Position numbers and translations under genes: made by a program. A DNA stretch of 64,000 nucleotides from the NCBI GenBank assembly GCA_021186555.1, contig JAJKFL010000237.1, positions 1,818,558 to 1,882,557 of the forward strand. The letters are read 5' to 3'. The stretch's first letter is position 1, and the number at the start of each line of letters is the position of its first letter. Positions 44,017 to 57,560 of the stretch are shown here, piece after piece. This DNA is from Reticulitermes speratus (lineage: Eukaryota > Arthropoda > Insecta > Blattodea > Rhinotermitidae). The notes beneath the pieces were generated by a model, which saw only the letters and a list, made by a program, of their open reading frames with translations, was not told the DNA's origin and searched no databases.

Positions 44017-46065
44017 CTCGTACCGCGCAGTAAACACACCCCGTCTCAGTTATACAAACCAGTCAGTTAATGTTGTACAGTGAAATAATGGCTGTTTGTT
44101 CTGAGATCCACACAAAACACATAAATACAGTCCGTACCGCGCAGTAAACACACTCCGTCTCAGTTATACAAACCAGTCAGTTAATGTTGTACAGTGAAAT
44201 AATCGCTGTTTGTTCTGAGATCCACACAAAACACATAAATACAGTCCGTACCGCGCAGTAAACATACTCCGTCTCCGTTATACAAACCAGTCAGTTAATG
44301 TTGTACAGTGAAATAATCGCTGTTTGTTCTGAGATCCACACAAAACACATAAATACAGTCCGTACCGCGCAGTAAACACACTCCGTCTCAGTTATACAAA
44401 CCAGTCAGTTAATGTGTTACAGTGAAATAATCGCTGTTTGTTCTGAGATCCACACAAAAACATAAATACAGTCCGTACCGCGCAGTAAACACACTCCGTC
44501 TCAGTTATACAAACCAGTCAGTTAATGCTGTACAGTGAAATAATCGCTGTTTGTTCTGAGATCCACACAAAACACATAAATACAGTCCGTACCGCGCAGT
44601 AAACACACTCCGTCTCAGTTACACAAACCAGTCAGTTAATGCTGTACAGTGAAATAATCGCTGTTTGTTCTGAGATCCACACAAAACACATAAATACAGT
44701 CCGTACCGCGCAGTAAACACACTCCGTCTCAGTTACACAAACCAGTCAGTTAATGTTGTACAGTGAAATAATCGCTGTTTGTTCTGAGATCCACACAAAA
44801 CAATAAATACAGTCCGTACCGCGCAGTAAACACACTCCGTCTCATTTATACAAACCAGTCAGTTAATGTTGTACAGTGAAATAATGGCTGTTTGTTCTGA
44901 GATCCACACAAAACACATAAATACAGTCCGTACCGCGCAGTAAACACACTCCGTCTCAGTTATACAAACCAGTCAGTTAATGTTGTACAGTGAAATAATC
45001 GCTGTTTGTTCTGAGATCCACACAAAACACATAAATACAGTCCGTACCGCGCAGTAAACACACTCCGTCTCAGTTATACAAACCAGTCAGTTAATGTTGT
45101 ACAGTGAAATAATCGCTGTTTGTTCTGAGATCCACACAAAACACATAAATACAGTCCGTACCGCGCGAGTAAACACACTCCGTCTCAGTTATACAAACCA
45201 GTCAGTTAATGTTGTACAGTGAAATAATCGCTGTTTGTTCTGAGATCCACACAAAACACATAAATACAGTCCGTACCGCGCAGTAAACACACTCCGTCTC
45301 AGTTATACAAACCAGTCAGTTAATGTTGTACAGTGAAATAATCGCTGTTTGTTCTGGATCCACACAAAACACATAAATACAGTCCGTACCGCGCAGTAAA
45401 CACACTCCGTCTCAGTTATACAAACCAGTCAGTTAATGTTGTACAGTGAAATAATCGCTGTTTGTTCTGAGATCCCACAAAAACACATAAATACAGTCCG
45501 TACCGCGCAGTAAACACACTCCGTCTCGGTTATACAAACCAGTCAGTTAATGTTGTACAGTGAAATAATCGCTGTTTGTTCTGAGATCCACACAAAACAC
45601 ATAAATACAGTCCGTACCGCGCAGTAAACACACTCCGTCTCAGTTATACAAACCAGTCAGTTAATGTTGTACAGTGAAATAATCGCTGTTTGTTCTGAGA
45701 TCCACACAAAACACATAAATACAGTCCGTACCGCGGAGTAAACACACTCCGTCTCAGTTATACAAACCAGTCAGTTAATGTTGTACAGTGAAATAATCGC
45801 TGTTTGTTCTGAGATCCACACAAAACACATAAATACAGTCCGTACCGCGCAGTAAACACACTCCGTCTCATTTATACAAACCAGTCAGTTAATGTTGTAC
45901 AGTGAAATAATCGCTGTTTGTTCTGAGACCCACACAAAACACATAAATACAGTCCGTACCGCGCAGTAAACACACTCCGTCTCAGTTATACAAACCAGTC
46001 AGTTAATGTTGTACAGTGAAATAATCGCTGTTTGTTCTGAGATCCACACAAAACACATAAATACA
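44017..46065. repeat. 114-bp minisatellite, 18 copies, born from element E1
   Basis: The unit runs from CGTACCGCGCAGTAAACACA through GTTAATGTTGTACAGTGAAA to CACACAAAACACATAAATAC. The last unit continues without a break into E1 sequence (CTGTGTGGGCAGAACGTAG, 46066 on), which occurs as a single copy at 28278-28369. The array is thus an amplified 5' part of E1. Copies differ by scattered single changes and a few one-base indels. Confidence 0.96.
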
Positions 46066-46140
46066 CTGTGTGGGCAGAACGTAGAATTTGTGAATGTTAA
46101 ACATGGTGGTACGTATAGTAACCATTGGGCTTTATATGGC
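46066..46140 (+). repeat. Dispersed element E1, 3' part
   Basis: Continues the last 114-bp unit. Same sequence as 28305-28369 apart from a few changes, ending TAACCATTGGGCTTTA. Confidence 0.75.
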
Positions 46141-46149
46141 TTGTTGTGC

Positions 46150-46185
46150 TACATGTTTCGGCTCTTACGTGAGCCGAAACATGTA
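46150..46185. ncRNA. Perfect palindrome of two hammerhead 3' halves
   Basis: Two 15-base arms (TACATGTTTCGGCTC and its complement) around TTACGT. Each strand reads GAGCCGAAACATGTA, which is stem II 3' strand, GAAA core and stem III with a GUA triplet of a hammerhead like HHR-2. The CUGANGA half is missing on both sides. It looks like a head-to-head junction of two truncated elements. Confidence 0.6.
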
Positions 46186-46835
46186 TATGAAAACATGAAA
46201 AGTGTTGGTATTGACAGTTATGTTTCCCATACTTGTTATCATGTTATCATGTTTCCCGCCACACAATAACATGTGCCCTCTGTCCCCCCTCTAAATTTAC
46301 GCCACAATGCTGTAACATTAACGACACAATTTACTAGGAAATCTTTTCCAGCACTTTGCCTTGGAAGGCAAATCACCTTGCTACATTTTGCTTACTTCTC
46401 ACTAATGTCTTGCTATTTTCCACCCACGTATAGCTACTTGTTACAGGTTTTAGGCATTGTTTTGGAAGCAAAAGTAACAGTTCTTATGTGCGACATGTCC
46501 ATCCATCTGCGACCTACCATGAAATATGTGACTCAACGCTTTGTAAGATTTCCTTGAGACCAATTACAGAACCTCTTCAGAAATACTTGTCAAACAAGTG
46601 TGTAAAGTACACAGTGACACTCACAGCTTATGCAGGGATGTAAACAAGTTACCATATTTCTTGACCGATTTTAATGAAATTTGGTATGTGTGGGTCTCCG
46701 CTTAATGCCTTTCAGATATTACGAGTTTTTTTTTAATTTGGTACAGAGAAAGCTATATTTAGTTCGGGGCGTGAATAAATTTTTCTCCGTAATTTACAAA
46801 TTTGCTGTCCAGCTTCGATGATAATCGGTGCCACA
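46186..46835. other. Unassigned spacer
   Basis: A 94-codon open frame at 46273-46557 has no recognised similarity and AT-rich codon use; it is probably chance. TTGACCGATTTTAATGAAAT at about 46661-46680 resembles the 3' region of some dispersed elements. Confidence 0.3.
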
Positions 46836-47656
46836 GATCTGTATATATGTACAGCTGTTGGACATTTGTGTGTTGCTTATATCTGTACATAAGTACAGCT
46901 GTTGGACTATTTGTGTGTTGCTTATATCTGTACATAAGTACAGCTGTTGGACATTTGTGTGTTGCTTATATCTGTACATAAGTACAGCTGTTGGACATTT
47001 TGTGTGTTGCTTATATCTGTACATAGTACAGCTGTTGGACATTTGTGTGTTGCTTATATCTGTACATAAGTACAGCTGTTGGACATTTGTGTGTTGCTTA
47101 TATCTGTACATAAGTACAGCTGTTGGACATTTGTGTGTTGCTTATATCTGTACATACGTACAGCTGTTGGACATTTGTGTGTTGCTTATATCTGTACATA
47201 AGTACAGCTATTGGACATTTGTGTGTTGCTTATATCTGTACATAAGTACAGCTGTTGGACATTTGTGTGTTGCTTATATCTGTACATAAGTACAGCTGTT
47301 GGACATTTGTGTGTTGCTTATATCTGTACACACGTACAGCTGTTGGACATTTGTGTGTTGCTTATATCTGTACATACGTACAGCTGTTGGACGTTTGTGT
47401 GTTGCTTATATCTGTACATACGTACAGCTGTTGGACATTTGTGTGTTGCATATATCTGTACATACGTACAGCTGTTGGACATTTGTGTGTTGCTTATATC
47501 TGTACATACGTACAGCTGTTGGACATTTGTGTGTTGCTTATATCTGTACATACGTACAGCTGTTGGACATTTGTGTGTTGCTTATATCTGTACATACGTA
47601 CAGCTGTTGGACATTTGTGTGTTGCTTATATCTGTACATACGTACAGCTGTTGGAC
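46836..47656. repeat. 44-bp minisatellite, about 18.5 copies
   Basis: The unit is TACAGCTGTTGGACATTTGT then GTGTTGCTTATATCTGTACATAAG. ATAAG in the left half gives way to ATACG in the right half, a clear polarity. Unrelated to the 44-bp array at 7833. Confidence 0.96.
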
Positions 47657-47964
47657 AGGGAAGGCCTACTTACGTAGCAGTTAATAATACTACATTCGTG
47701 CTTGTACCGTGAAAACTTTTGGTATTTTGACGATAAAGAACGCCTCGGTACACTCTGTTGCACCATGTCACTGAGTATACCGTTTGTAAAAGTGCTGGAC
47801 TATACCCTTCTGAGCATTTACAACACGTCCCATGCATGCTACATGTAAATCTCATGTTACTTGATAAAATGTACACAACATTTGAAGTTCCCCACTGTAG
47901 ACAGCTCCACCCCCTTTGTCAATATTCTGCTCCCTTTCACTTTGATTTCATTGGGATTTTTCAC
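47657..47964. other. Unassigned spacer
   Basis: No gene or repeat recognised. Confidence 0.3.
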
Positions 47965-48165
47965 TGACATAACCCTTCCAGCCGCACTATGGCCCTGGGG
48001 TCGACTCAGCCTCTAACATAAATGAGTACCAGGAATATTTCCTGGGGGGTAAAGGCGGCCGGTGCGTAGTGCTGACAACCTTACCACCTTCATGTGCCGA
48101 TTATCTATAAATCTGTGAGCATCAACCTGCTGGAACCCTAAGGGCCTGTCCAGGTTTGTAATGTG
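47965..48165 (+). repeat. SINE body, family S2
   Basis: CCTTCCAGCCGCACTATGGC, GTCGACTCAGCCTCTAACAT, CTGGGGGGTAAAGG, CTGACAACCTTACCACCTTC and GGGCCTGTCCAGG appear in the same order as in the copies at 4205 and 36575. The tRNA-like head is missing. Confidence 0.7.
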
Positions 48166-48330
48166 ATTGCTTTACTCTTTCATTTAATCCCTATCAGTGC
48201 TCTGATGTTGTGTGTCTCTCGGTTTGCTATGGTTAACTGATTTTCAGCTATCCATGGCACACTGACAGACACACACTTACACATACGGCAAGTAGCAACA
48301 AAATAATTCACAGCAAAATAAAATAAGAGC

Positions 48331-50854
48331 CAATTATCGCATGCACCCAAAAGTGTTCATATATCCCAATACAAATCATCGCCTGCCACCAAAAAGCTGT
48401 TCATATATCCTAATACAAATTATCGCCTGTCACCCAAAAAGCTGTTCATATATCCCAATTACAAATTATCGCATGTCACCAAAAAGCTGTTCATATATCC
48501 AATACAAATTATCGCCTGTCATCCAATAAGTGTTCATATTATCCAATACAATTATCCCATGTCACCAAAAAGCTGTTCATATATCCCATACAAATTATCG
48601 CCTGTCATCCAAAAGCTGTTCATTATATCCCAATACAAATTATCCCATGTCACCCAAAAGCTGTTCATATATCCCAATACAAAATTATCGCCTGTCACCA
48701 AAATAGCTGTTCATATATCCAATACAAATTATCCCATGTCACCCAAAAAGCTGTTCATATATCCCAATACAAATTATCCATGTCACCCAAAAAGCTGTTC
48801 ATATATCCTAATACAAATTATCGCCTGTCATCCAAAAAGCTGTTCATATATCCCAATACAAATTATCCATGTCACCCAAAAAGCTGTTCATATATCCCAA
48901 TACAAATTATCGCCTGTCATCCAAAAAGCTGTTCATATATCCCAATACAAATTATCCCATGTCACCAAAAAGCTGTTCATATATCCCAATACAAATTATC
49001 GCATGTCACCCAAAAAGCTGTTCATATATCCCAATACAAATTATCGCCTGTCATCCAAAAAGCTGTTCATATATCCCAATACAAATTATCGCCTGTCATC
49101 CAAAAAGCTGTTCATATTATCCCAATACAAATTATCCCATGTCACCCAAAAAGCTGTTCATATATCCAATACAAATTATCCCATGTCACCCAAAAAGCTG
49201 TTCATATATCCAATACAAATTATCGCCTGTCATCCAAAAGCTGTTCATATATCCCAATACAAATTATCCCATGTCACCTGTCACCCAAAAAGCTGTTCAT
49301 ATATCCCAATACAAATTATCCCATGTCACCCAAAAGCTGTTCATATATCCCAATACAAATTATCCCATGTCACCCAAAAAGCTGTTCATATATCCCAATA
49401 CAAATTATCGCCTGTCACCCAAAAAGCTGTTCATATATCCCAATACAAATTATCGCCATGTCACCCAAAAAGCTGTTCATATATCCCAATACAAATTATC
49501 CCTGTCACCCAAAAAGCTGTTCATATATCCCAATACAAATTATGCCCTGTCACCCAAAAAGCTGTTCATATATCCCAATACAAATTATCGCATGTCACCC
49601 AAAAGCTGTTCATATATCCCAATACAAATTATCCCTGTCACCCAAAAAGCTGTTCATATATCCCAATACAAATTATCGCTGTCACCCAAAAAGCTGTTCA
49701 TATATCCCAATACAAATTATCGCCTGTCACCCAAAAGCTGTTCATATATCCCAATACAAATTATCCCTGTCACCCAAAAAGCTGTTCATATATCCCAATA
49801 CAAATTATCCCTGTCACCAAAAAGCTGTTCATATATCCCAATACAAATTATCCTGTCACCCAAAAGCTGTTCATATATCCCAATACAAATTATCGCCATG
49901 TCACCAAAAAGTGTTCATATATCCCAATACAAATTATCCCTGTCACCAAAAAGCTGTTCATATATCCCAATACAAATTATCGCCCATGTCACCCAAAAAG
50001 CTGTTCATATATCCCAATACAAATTATCGCCTGTCACACCAAAAAGCTGTTCATATATCCCAATACAAATTATCCCATGTCACCCAAAAAGCTGTTCATA
50101 TATCCCAATACAAATTATCGCCTCCTGTCACCCAAAAAGCTGTTCATATATCCCAATACAAATTATCGCTCCTGTCACCCAAAAGCTGTTCATATATCCC
50201 AATACAAATTATCCCATCGTCACCCAAAAAGCTGTTCATATATCCCAATACAAATTATCGCCTCCTGTCACCCAAAAAGCTGTTCATATATCCCAATACA
50301 AATTATCGCATGTCACCCAAAAGCTGTTCATATATCCCAATACAAATTATCCCATGTCACCCAAAAAGCTGTTCATATATCCCAATACAAATTATCGCCT
50401 CCTGTCACCCAAAAAGCTGTTCATATATCCCAATACAAATTATTGCCTGTCACCCAAAATGCTGTTCATATATCCCAATACAAATTATCGCCTCCTGTCA
50501 CCCAAAAAGCTGTTCATATATCCCAATACAAATTATCGCCTCCTGTCACCCAAAAAGCTGTTCATATATCCCAATACAAATTATCGCAAGTCACCCAAAA
50601 AGCTGTTCATATATCCCAATACAAATTATCGCAAGTCACCCAAAAAGATGTTCATATATCCCAATACAAATTATCCCATGTCACCCAAAAAGCTGTTCAT
50701 ATATCCCAATACAAATTATCGCCTCCTGTCACCCAAAAAGCTGTTCATATATCCCAATACAAATTATCCCATGTCACCCAAAAAGCTATTCATATATCCC
50801 AATACAAATTATCGCCTGTCACCCAAAAAGCTGTTCATATATCCCAATACAAAT
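48331..50854. repeat. 45-bp minisatellite, about 56 copies
   Basis: The unit is CACCCAAAAAGCTGTTCATA then TATCCCAATACAAATTATCG and CCTGT. The CGCCTGT part varies (CCCATGT, CGCATGT, CGCCTCCTGT). Many one-base deletions, mostly in A and C runs, occur up to about 50350. The 700-800-codon plus-strand frames are by-products of a 45-bp period. Confidence 0.96.
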
Positions 50855-51698
50855 CACAGAAAGCGCCTGATGGTACAGCAAATAGTTTTAAACTTATCGT
50901 GCTTTGTGTATCAAAGCTGCAACAAATGTGGTGTCTGTGTCAGAAGGCGGACACTGCCTGTTCTGTGCCATTCACAGGTAGTTCTGTTGTGTCCTGTTGC
51001 CTGTTTAGCACAAACTAGCACATGTGCCTAAGAACAGTCGATTGACGTAACTCTGATGCATGACCTCACCACAGTCAACCGTGTGAGGTAACTGCAGACA
51101 ATTACCTGGCCACTGAAATTGACAAAACCCTCAGGCTACGTCAAGTTCCTCATTGTATCTGCGAGCAATTGACTGAAGGATACTATTGCTCTAATCCACT
51201 TTATACAAGGGGTGTCCATCATGTATGGTGCGGTAATTGTGTCAGCAGCAAACAGGATGTAAATTAGTTCAGTCGAATTGCGCTCTTCAAAATATTACGG
51301 GATAAAACAGAAATTTGAGGCGGTAAAAAAGCGTACTACAGAAAGAACACAAAAATTATTCCTTTGAAATAATGACAGGTATTTTGTCTACTGTATCACA
51401 GGATATAATGGCAACAATTTTACGAAATTGCTGCATGATTTAAAAATAAGAGAAATTGCAAAATATTAACTTTCCCTAAATACGGAACAAACAATTTCTG
51501 AATTCGAGGAGTTTCACGTAAGCACAAATACAAAATTAATTAATTCTCTTTGTTTGTAATTGTGTGTTTCATGAAGACCATCGAATGATATATATTTTGA
51601 TTAATTTCGGAGTACAATAACCTGTAAGTACTCCCTTGATGCAAATTGGTCTTTGTGGTCGTCTCAAAACACTCCACACGAATTAATTTAACACTGCG
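50855..51698. other. Unassigned AT-rich spacer
   Basis: No exon, RNA gene or named repeat recognised. Confidence 0.3.
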
Positions 51699-51808
51699 TC
51701 TGCATTCCTGTCAATTCGCTGTTGCTGTCACAATGTTCGAACTCAGTACCTCGTCTGCATTCCTGTCAATTCGCTGTTGCTGTCACAATGTTCGAACTCA
51801 GTACCTCG
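51699..51808. repeat. 55-bp direct duplication, two copies
   Basis: A 55-bp unit starting TCTGCATTCCTGTCAATTCG and ending CTCAGTACCTCG occurs twice back to back with no difference, at 51699 and 51754. It may be a nascent tandem array. It lies 50 bp left of the 21-bp array. Confidence 0.95.
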
Positions 51809-51857
51809 TCTTCACAATGTGATGAGGACTGCGAGTGTGCCACCATTTGAATTGTAA

Positions 51858-52716
51858 AGATGTGCCGGTGTCTTTGGAAGATGTGCCGGTGTCTTTGGAA
51901 GATGTGCCGGTGTCTTTGGAAGATGTGCCGGTGTCTTTGGAAGATGTGCCGGTGTCTTTGGAAGATGTGCCGGTGTCTTTGGAAGATGTGCCGGTGTCTT
52001 TGGAAGATGTGCCGGTGTCTTTGGAAGATGTGCCGGTGTCTTTGGAAGATGTGCCGGTGTCTTTGGAAGATGTGCCGGTGTCTTTGGAAGATGTGCCGGT
52101 GTCTTTGGAAGATGTGCCGGTGTCTTTGGAAGATGTGCCGGTGTCTTTGGAAGATGTGCCGGTGTCTTTGGAAGATGTGCCGGTGTCTTTGGAAGATGTG
52201 CCGGTGTCTTTGGAAGATGTGCCGGTGTCTTTGGAAGATGTGCCGGTGTCTTTGGAAGATGTGCCGGTGTCTTTGGAAGATGTGCCGGTGTCTTTGGAAG
52301 ATGTGCCGGTGTCTTTGGAAGATGTGCCGGTGTCTTTGGAAGATGTGCCGGTGTCTTTGGAAGATGTGCCGGTGTCTTTGGAAGATGTGCCGGTGTCTTT
52401 GGAAGATGTGCCGGTGTCTTTGGAAGATGTGCCGGTGTCTTTGGAAGATGTGCCGGTGTCTTTGGAAGATGTGCCGGTGTCTTTGGAAGATGTGCCGGTG
52501 TTTTAGGAAGATGTGCCGGTGTCTTTGGAAGATGTGCCGGTGTCTTTGGAAGATGTGCCGGTGTCTTTGGAAGATGTGCTGGTGTCTTTGGAAGATGTGC
52601 TGGTGTCTTTGGAAGATGTGCTGGTGTCTTTGGAAGATGTGCTGGTGTCTTTGGAAGATGTGCCGGTGTCTTTGGAAGATGTGCTGGTGTCTTTGGAAGA
52701 TGTGCTGGTGTCTTGC
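51858..52716. repeat. 21-bp minisatellite, 41 copies
   Basis: The unit is GATGTGCCGGTGTCTTTGGA plus A. The first 33 or so copies are identical except for a single TTTTAGG disruption at 52499-52508; GTGCTGG replaces GTGCCGG in most units from about 52579 on. Frames such as DVPVSLE are by-products of a period divisible by three; nothing marks a gene start. Confidence 0.97.
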
Positions 52717-52756
52717 GTCAGTGAGCTGCATTGAAAACTTGTATTGAGCACAGGTA

Positions 52757-55700
52757 CACGTTGTACAGACCGCTACGTGTTGTACAGACCGCTACGTGTT
52801 GTACAGACCGCTACTTGTTGTACACACAGCTACGTGTTGTACAGACTGTTACTTGTTGTACACACAGCTAAGTGTTGTACAGACTGCTACGTGTTGTACA
52901 GACCGCTACATGTTGTACAGACCGCTACGTGTTGTACAGACCGCTACGTGTTGTACAGACCGCTACGTGTTGTACAGACCGCTACATGTTGTACAAACCG
53001 CTACATGTTGTACAGACCGCTACGTTGTTGTACAGACCGCTACGTGTTGTACAGACCGCTACGTGTTGTACAGACCGCTACATGTTGTACAGACCGCTAC
53101 ATGTTCTACAGACCGCTGTATATTGTACAGACCGCTACATGTTGTACAGACCGCTACATGTTGTACAGACCGCTACATGTTCTACATACCGCTGTATGTT
53201 GTACAGACCGCTACATGTTGTAAAGACCGCTACATGTTGTACAGACCCGCTACATGTTGTACAGACCGCTACATGTTGTACAGACTGCTACGTGTTGTAC
53301 AGACTGCTACGTGTGTACAGACCGCTGCGTTTGTACAGACCGCTACATGTTGTCAGACCGCTACAGTCGTGTTTACAGACCGCTATGTTTTGTACAGACC
53401 TGCTCTTAATGTGTTGTACAGAACCGCTACGTGTTTGTAAGACTGCTACGTTTTGTACAATCCGCTACGTGTTGTACGAACCGCTACGTGTTTGTACAGA
53501 CCGCTATACTGTGTTGACAACGCACGTGTTGTACAGACCGCTACGTGTTGTACAGACCGCTACGTGTTGTACAGACCGCTACTTGTTGTACAACCGCTAC
53601 GTGTTTGTACAGACCTGCTACGTGTTTGTACACCGCTACGTGTTGTACAGACGCTACGTGTTGTACAGACCGCTACGTGTTGTACAAACCGCTACGTGTT
53701 GTACAGACCGCTACTGTTGTACAGACCGCTACATGTTGTACAGACCGCTACATGTTGTACAGACTGCTACATGTTGTACAGACCGCTACGTGTTGTACAG
53801 ACTGCCTACGTGTTGTACAGACGCTACGTGTTGTACAGACCGCTACTGTTGTACAGACGCTACGTGTTGTACACGCACTGTTACGACGCTTGTTGTACAG
53901 ACCGCTACATGTTGTACAGACCGCTACATGTTGTACAGACCGCTACATGTTGTACAACCGCGTATGTTGTACAGACCGCTACAGTGTGTACAGACCGCTA
54001 CATGTTGTACAGACCGCTACATGTTGTACAGACCGCTACATGTTGGTTATGTTGTACAGACGCTACTGTTGTACAAGACCGCTACATGTTGTACAGACCG
54101 CTACTTTGTACAGACGATTGTACACCGCTAGTGTGTACGCCGCACGTTGTACAGACCGCTACTGTTGTACAGACCGCTACGTGTTGTACAGACCGCTACG
54201 TGTTGTACAGACCGCTACGTGTTGTACAGACCGCTACGTGTTGTACAGACCGCTACGTGTTGTACAGACCGCTAACGTGTTGTACAGACCGCTACGTGTT
54301 GTACAGACCGCTACGTGTTGTACAGACCGCTACGTGTGTACAGACCGCTACGTGTTGTACAGACCGCTACGTGTTGTACAGACCGCTACGTGTTGTACAG
54401 ACCGCTCGTGTTGTACAGACCGCTACTGTTGTACAGACCGCTACGTTGTACGACCGCTAGTTGTACAGACGCTACATGTTGTACAGACCGCTCACGTGTG
54501 TTGTACAGACGCTACATGTTGTACAGACCGCTACGTGTTGTACAGACCGCTACGTGTTGTACAGACCGCTACATGTGTACAGACGCTACTGTTGTACAGA
54601 CGCTACGTTGTACAACGCTACATGTTGTACAGACCGCTACATTTGTACAGACCTACGTGTTGTACAGACCGCTACATGTTTGTACAGACGCTACTGTTGT
54701 ACAGACCGCTACATGTTGTACAGACCGCTACTGTTGTACAGACCGCTACTGTTGTACAGACCGCTACATGTTGTACAGACCGCTACTGTTGTACAGACCG
54801 CTATTTGTACAACCGCTACATGTTGTACAGACCGCTACATGTTGTACAGACCGCTACGTGTTGTACAGACCGCTACATGTTGTACAGACCGCTACGTGTT
54901 GTACAGACCGCTACGTGTTGTACAGACCGCTACATGTTGTACAGACCGCTACGTGTTGTACAGACCGCTACATGTTGTACAGACCGCTACTGTTGTACAG
55001 ACCGCTACGTGTTGTACAGACTGCTACGTGTTGTACAGACCGCTACATGTTGTACAGACCGCTACGTGTTGTACAGACCGCTACATGTTGTACAGACCGC
55101 TACATGTTGTACAGACCGCTACGTGTTGTACAGACCGCTACGTGTTGTACAGACGCTACGTGTTGTACAGACCGCTACGTGTTGTACAGACCGCTACGTG
55201 TTGTACAGACCGCTACTGTTGTACAGACCGCTACGTGTTGTACAGACCGCTACATGTTGTACAGACCGCTATGTTGTACAGACCGCTACATGTTGTACAG
55301 ACCGCTACATGTTGTACATGACCGCTACGTGTTGTACAGACCGCTACTGTTGTACAGACCGCTACGTGTTGTACAGACCGCTACGATGTTGTACAGACCG
55401 CTACGTGTTGTACAGACCGCTACATGTTGTACAGACCGCTACGTGTTTGTACAGACCGCTACATGTTGTACAGACCGCTACATGTTGTACAGACCGCTAC
55501 ATGTTGTCAGCAGTACGGCTACAATGTTGTACAGACCGCTACGTGTTGTACAGACCGCTACATGTTGTACAGACCGCTACTGTTGTACGACCGCTACGTG
55601 TTGTACAGACCGCTACAGTGTGAGTATTGTACAGACCGCTACGTGTTGTACAGACCGCTACGTTTGTACAGACCGCTACATGTTGTACAGACCGCTACGT

Positions 55701-56977
55701 GTTGTACAGACCGCTACGTGTTGTACAGACCGCTACATGTTGTACAGACCGCTACATGTTGTACAGACCGCTACATGTTGTACAGACCGCTACATGTTGT
55801 ACAGACCGCTACATGTTTGTACAGACCGCTACATGTTGTACAGACCGCTACGTGTTGTACAGACCGCCCACATGTTGTACAGACCGCTACATGTTGTACA
55901 GACCGCTACGTGTTGTACAGACCGCTACATGTTGTACAGACCGCTACGTGTTGTACAGACGCTACATGTTGTACAGACCTGCTACGTGTTGTACAGACTG
56001 CTACGTGTTGTACAGACTGCTACGTGTTGTACAGACCGCTACATGTTGTACAGACCGCTACGTGTTGTACAGACCGCTCATGTTGTACAGACCGCTACAG
56101 TGTTGTACAGACGCTAACTGTTGTACAGACTGCTACGTGTTGTACAGACTGCTACGTGTTGTACAGACTGCTACGTGTTGTACAGACCGCTACGTGTTGT
56201 ACAGACCGCTCATGTTGTACAGACCGCTACATGTTGTACAGACCGCTACTGTTTACAGACCGCTCGATGTTTGTACAGACCGCTACATGTTGTACAGACC
56301 GCTACATGTTGTACAGACCGCTACTGTTGTAACAGACCGCTACATGTTGTACAGACCGCTACGTGTTGTACAGACCGCTACTGTTGTACAGACCGCTACA
56401 TGTTGTACAGACCGCTACGTGTTGTACAGACCGCTACGTGTTGTACAGACCGCTACGTGTTGTACAGACCGCTACATGTTGTACAGACCGCTACGTGTTG
56501 TACTGACCGCTACGTGTTGTACAGACCGCTACATGTTGTACAGACCGCTACATGTTGTACAGACCGCTACATGTTGTACAGACCGCTACATGTTGTACAG
56601 ACTGCTACGTGTTGTACAGACCGCTACATGTTGTACAGACCGCTACGTGTTGTACAGACCGCTACATGTTGTACAGACCGCTACGTGTTGTACAGACCGC
56701 TACGTGTTGTACAGACCGCTACATGTTGTACAGACTGCTACTGTTGTACAGACCGCTACATGTTGTACAGACCGCTACATGTTGTACAGACCGCTACATG
56801 TTGTACAGACTGCTACATGTTGTACAGACCGCTACATGTTGTCAGACCGCTACATGTTGTACAGACCGCTACATGTTGTACAGACCGCTACTGTTGTACA
56901 GACCGCTACGTGTTGTACAGACCGCTACATGTTGTACAGACCGCTACATGTTGTACAGACCGCTACATGTTGTACAG
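52757..56977. repeat. 19-bp minisatellite, about 220 copies (4.2 kb)
   Basis: The unit is CCGCTACGTGTTGTACAGA with CATG or CTTG variants and CTGCTA in places. It includes TGTACA. It is the longest array in the window. The first 450 and last 650 bp are regular; in between, especially 53230-54850, single-base losses and gains are frequent. Frames reading CCTDRY are artefacts. Confidence 0.97.
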
Positions 56978-57261
56978 ACTATAAAAGCGTCTAATATCAT
57001 TACAGACTATTACGTGTTCCTACAGCACAATTGCAGGCCCAAACACAAGTTGCTACACAAAGTAACAAATATAAAACCTCCAGACAGCTATATTGCACGG
57101 ACGTGTTTACCTTACTGCAAATAACGCAGGTTCATGTTTTGTAGAACATCCAGTAAAGCACGTTACGTCATCTAATTACAATTAGTAATGTCCGTTGCTT
57201 GTAACGCTTTCCTTTTTTACTAAGAAAAATACAAAACCCTTAAATGTATACCCTGGGTCAT

Positions 57262-57560
57262 TCATTCTGTAGTCAGACTTACGACAGGTCCGTAGCCTCT
57301 TCCAAAGCGAGTTTTCCACAGGTGCGATCTAGTGCTTCCTCTTTCAATTTCCAGTATCTTCTCTTTTCCTTAAGGTCATCAGTAGCTGCTTACGTCTTCT
57401 CCCTCGTCTTCCCGTCATTTCTATCCTTCCTCTAACTTTCCTTCAATCACGTGTTTCAGAAGGCAGTTTCTACGCAAGATGTGACCAATCCAGTTAGCCT
57501 TTCTTTTTTTATTGTATGTACGATATTCCTCTCCTCCTTCACTCCGTGGGTAGAACATAG
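57262..57560 (-). pseudogene. LINE reverse-transcriptase C-terminal fossil
   Basis: On the minus strand from about 57530: KKRKANWIGHILRRNCLL and KHVIEGK, a frameshift, EMTGRRGRRRKQLL, a frameshift, DDLKEKRRYWKLKEEALDRT, a frameshift, RFGRGYGPVV and a stop at 57264-57262. This is the conserved C-terminal tail of a common insect non-LTR retrotransposon (NWIGHILRRNCLLKHVIEGK, then GRRGRRRKQLLDDL). At least three frameshifts and a stop make it a pseudogene. The polymerase core is absent. Confidence 0.8.

Noticed and set aside
46273..46557. 94-codon open frame as a gene
   Set aside because: No recognised similarity, no splice or promoter context, and AT-rich codon use unlike the cuticle exons.
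48559..51031. Plus-strand frames of 700-820 codons
   Set aside because: By-products of the 45-bp array with frequent indels; the frame ends in unrelated unique sequence.
51835..52747. DVPVSLE heptad-repeat protein
   Set aside because: 21-bp minisatellite; plus and minus frames are equally open, with no gene signals. The TTTTAGG change introduces a stop without consequence for the array.
52744..56994. Cys/Tyr-rich proteins (CCTDRY repeats)
   Set aside because: Frame reading of the 19-bp array kept open by lack of stops; frames shift at each indel.
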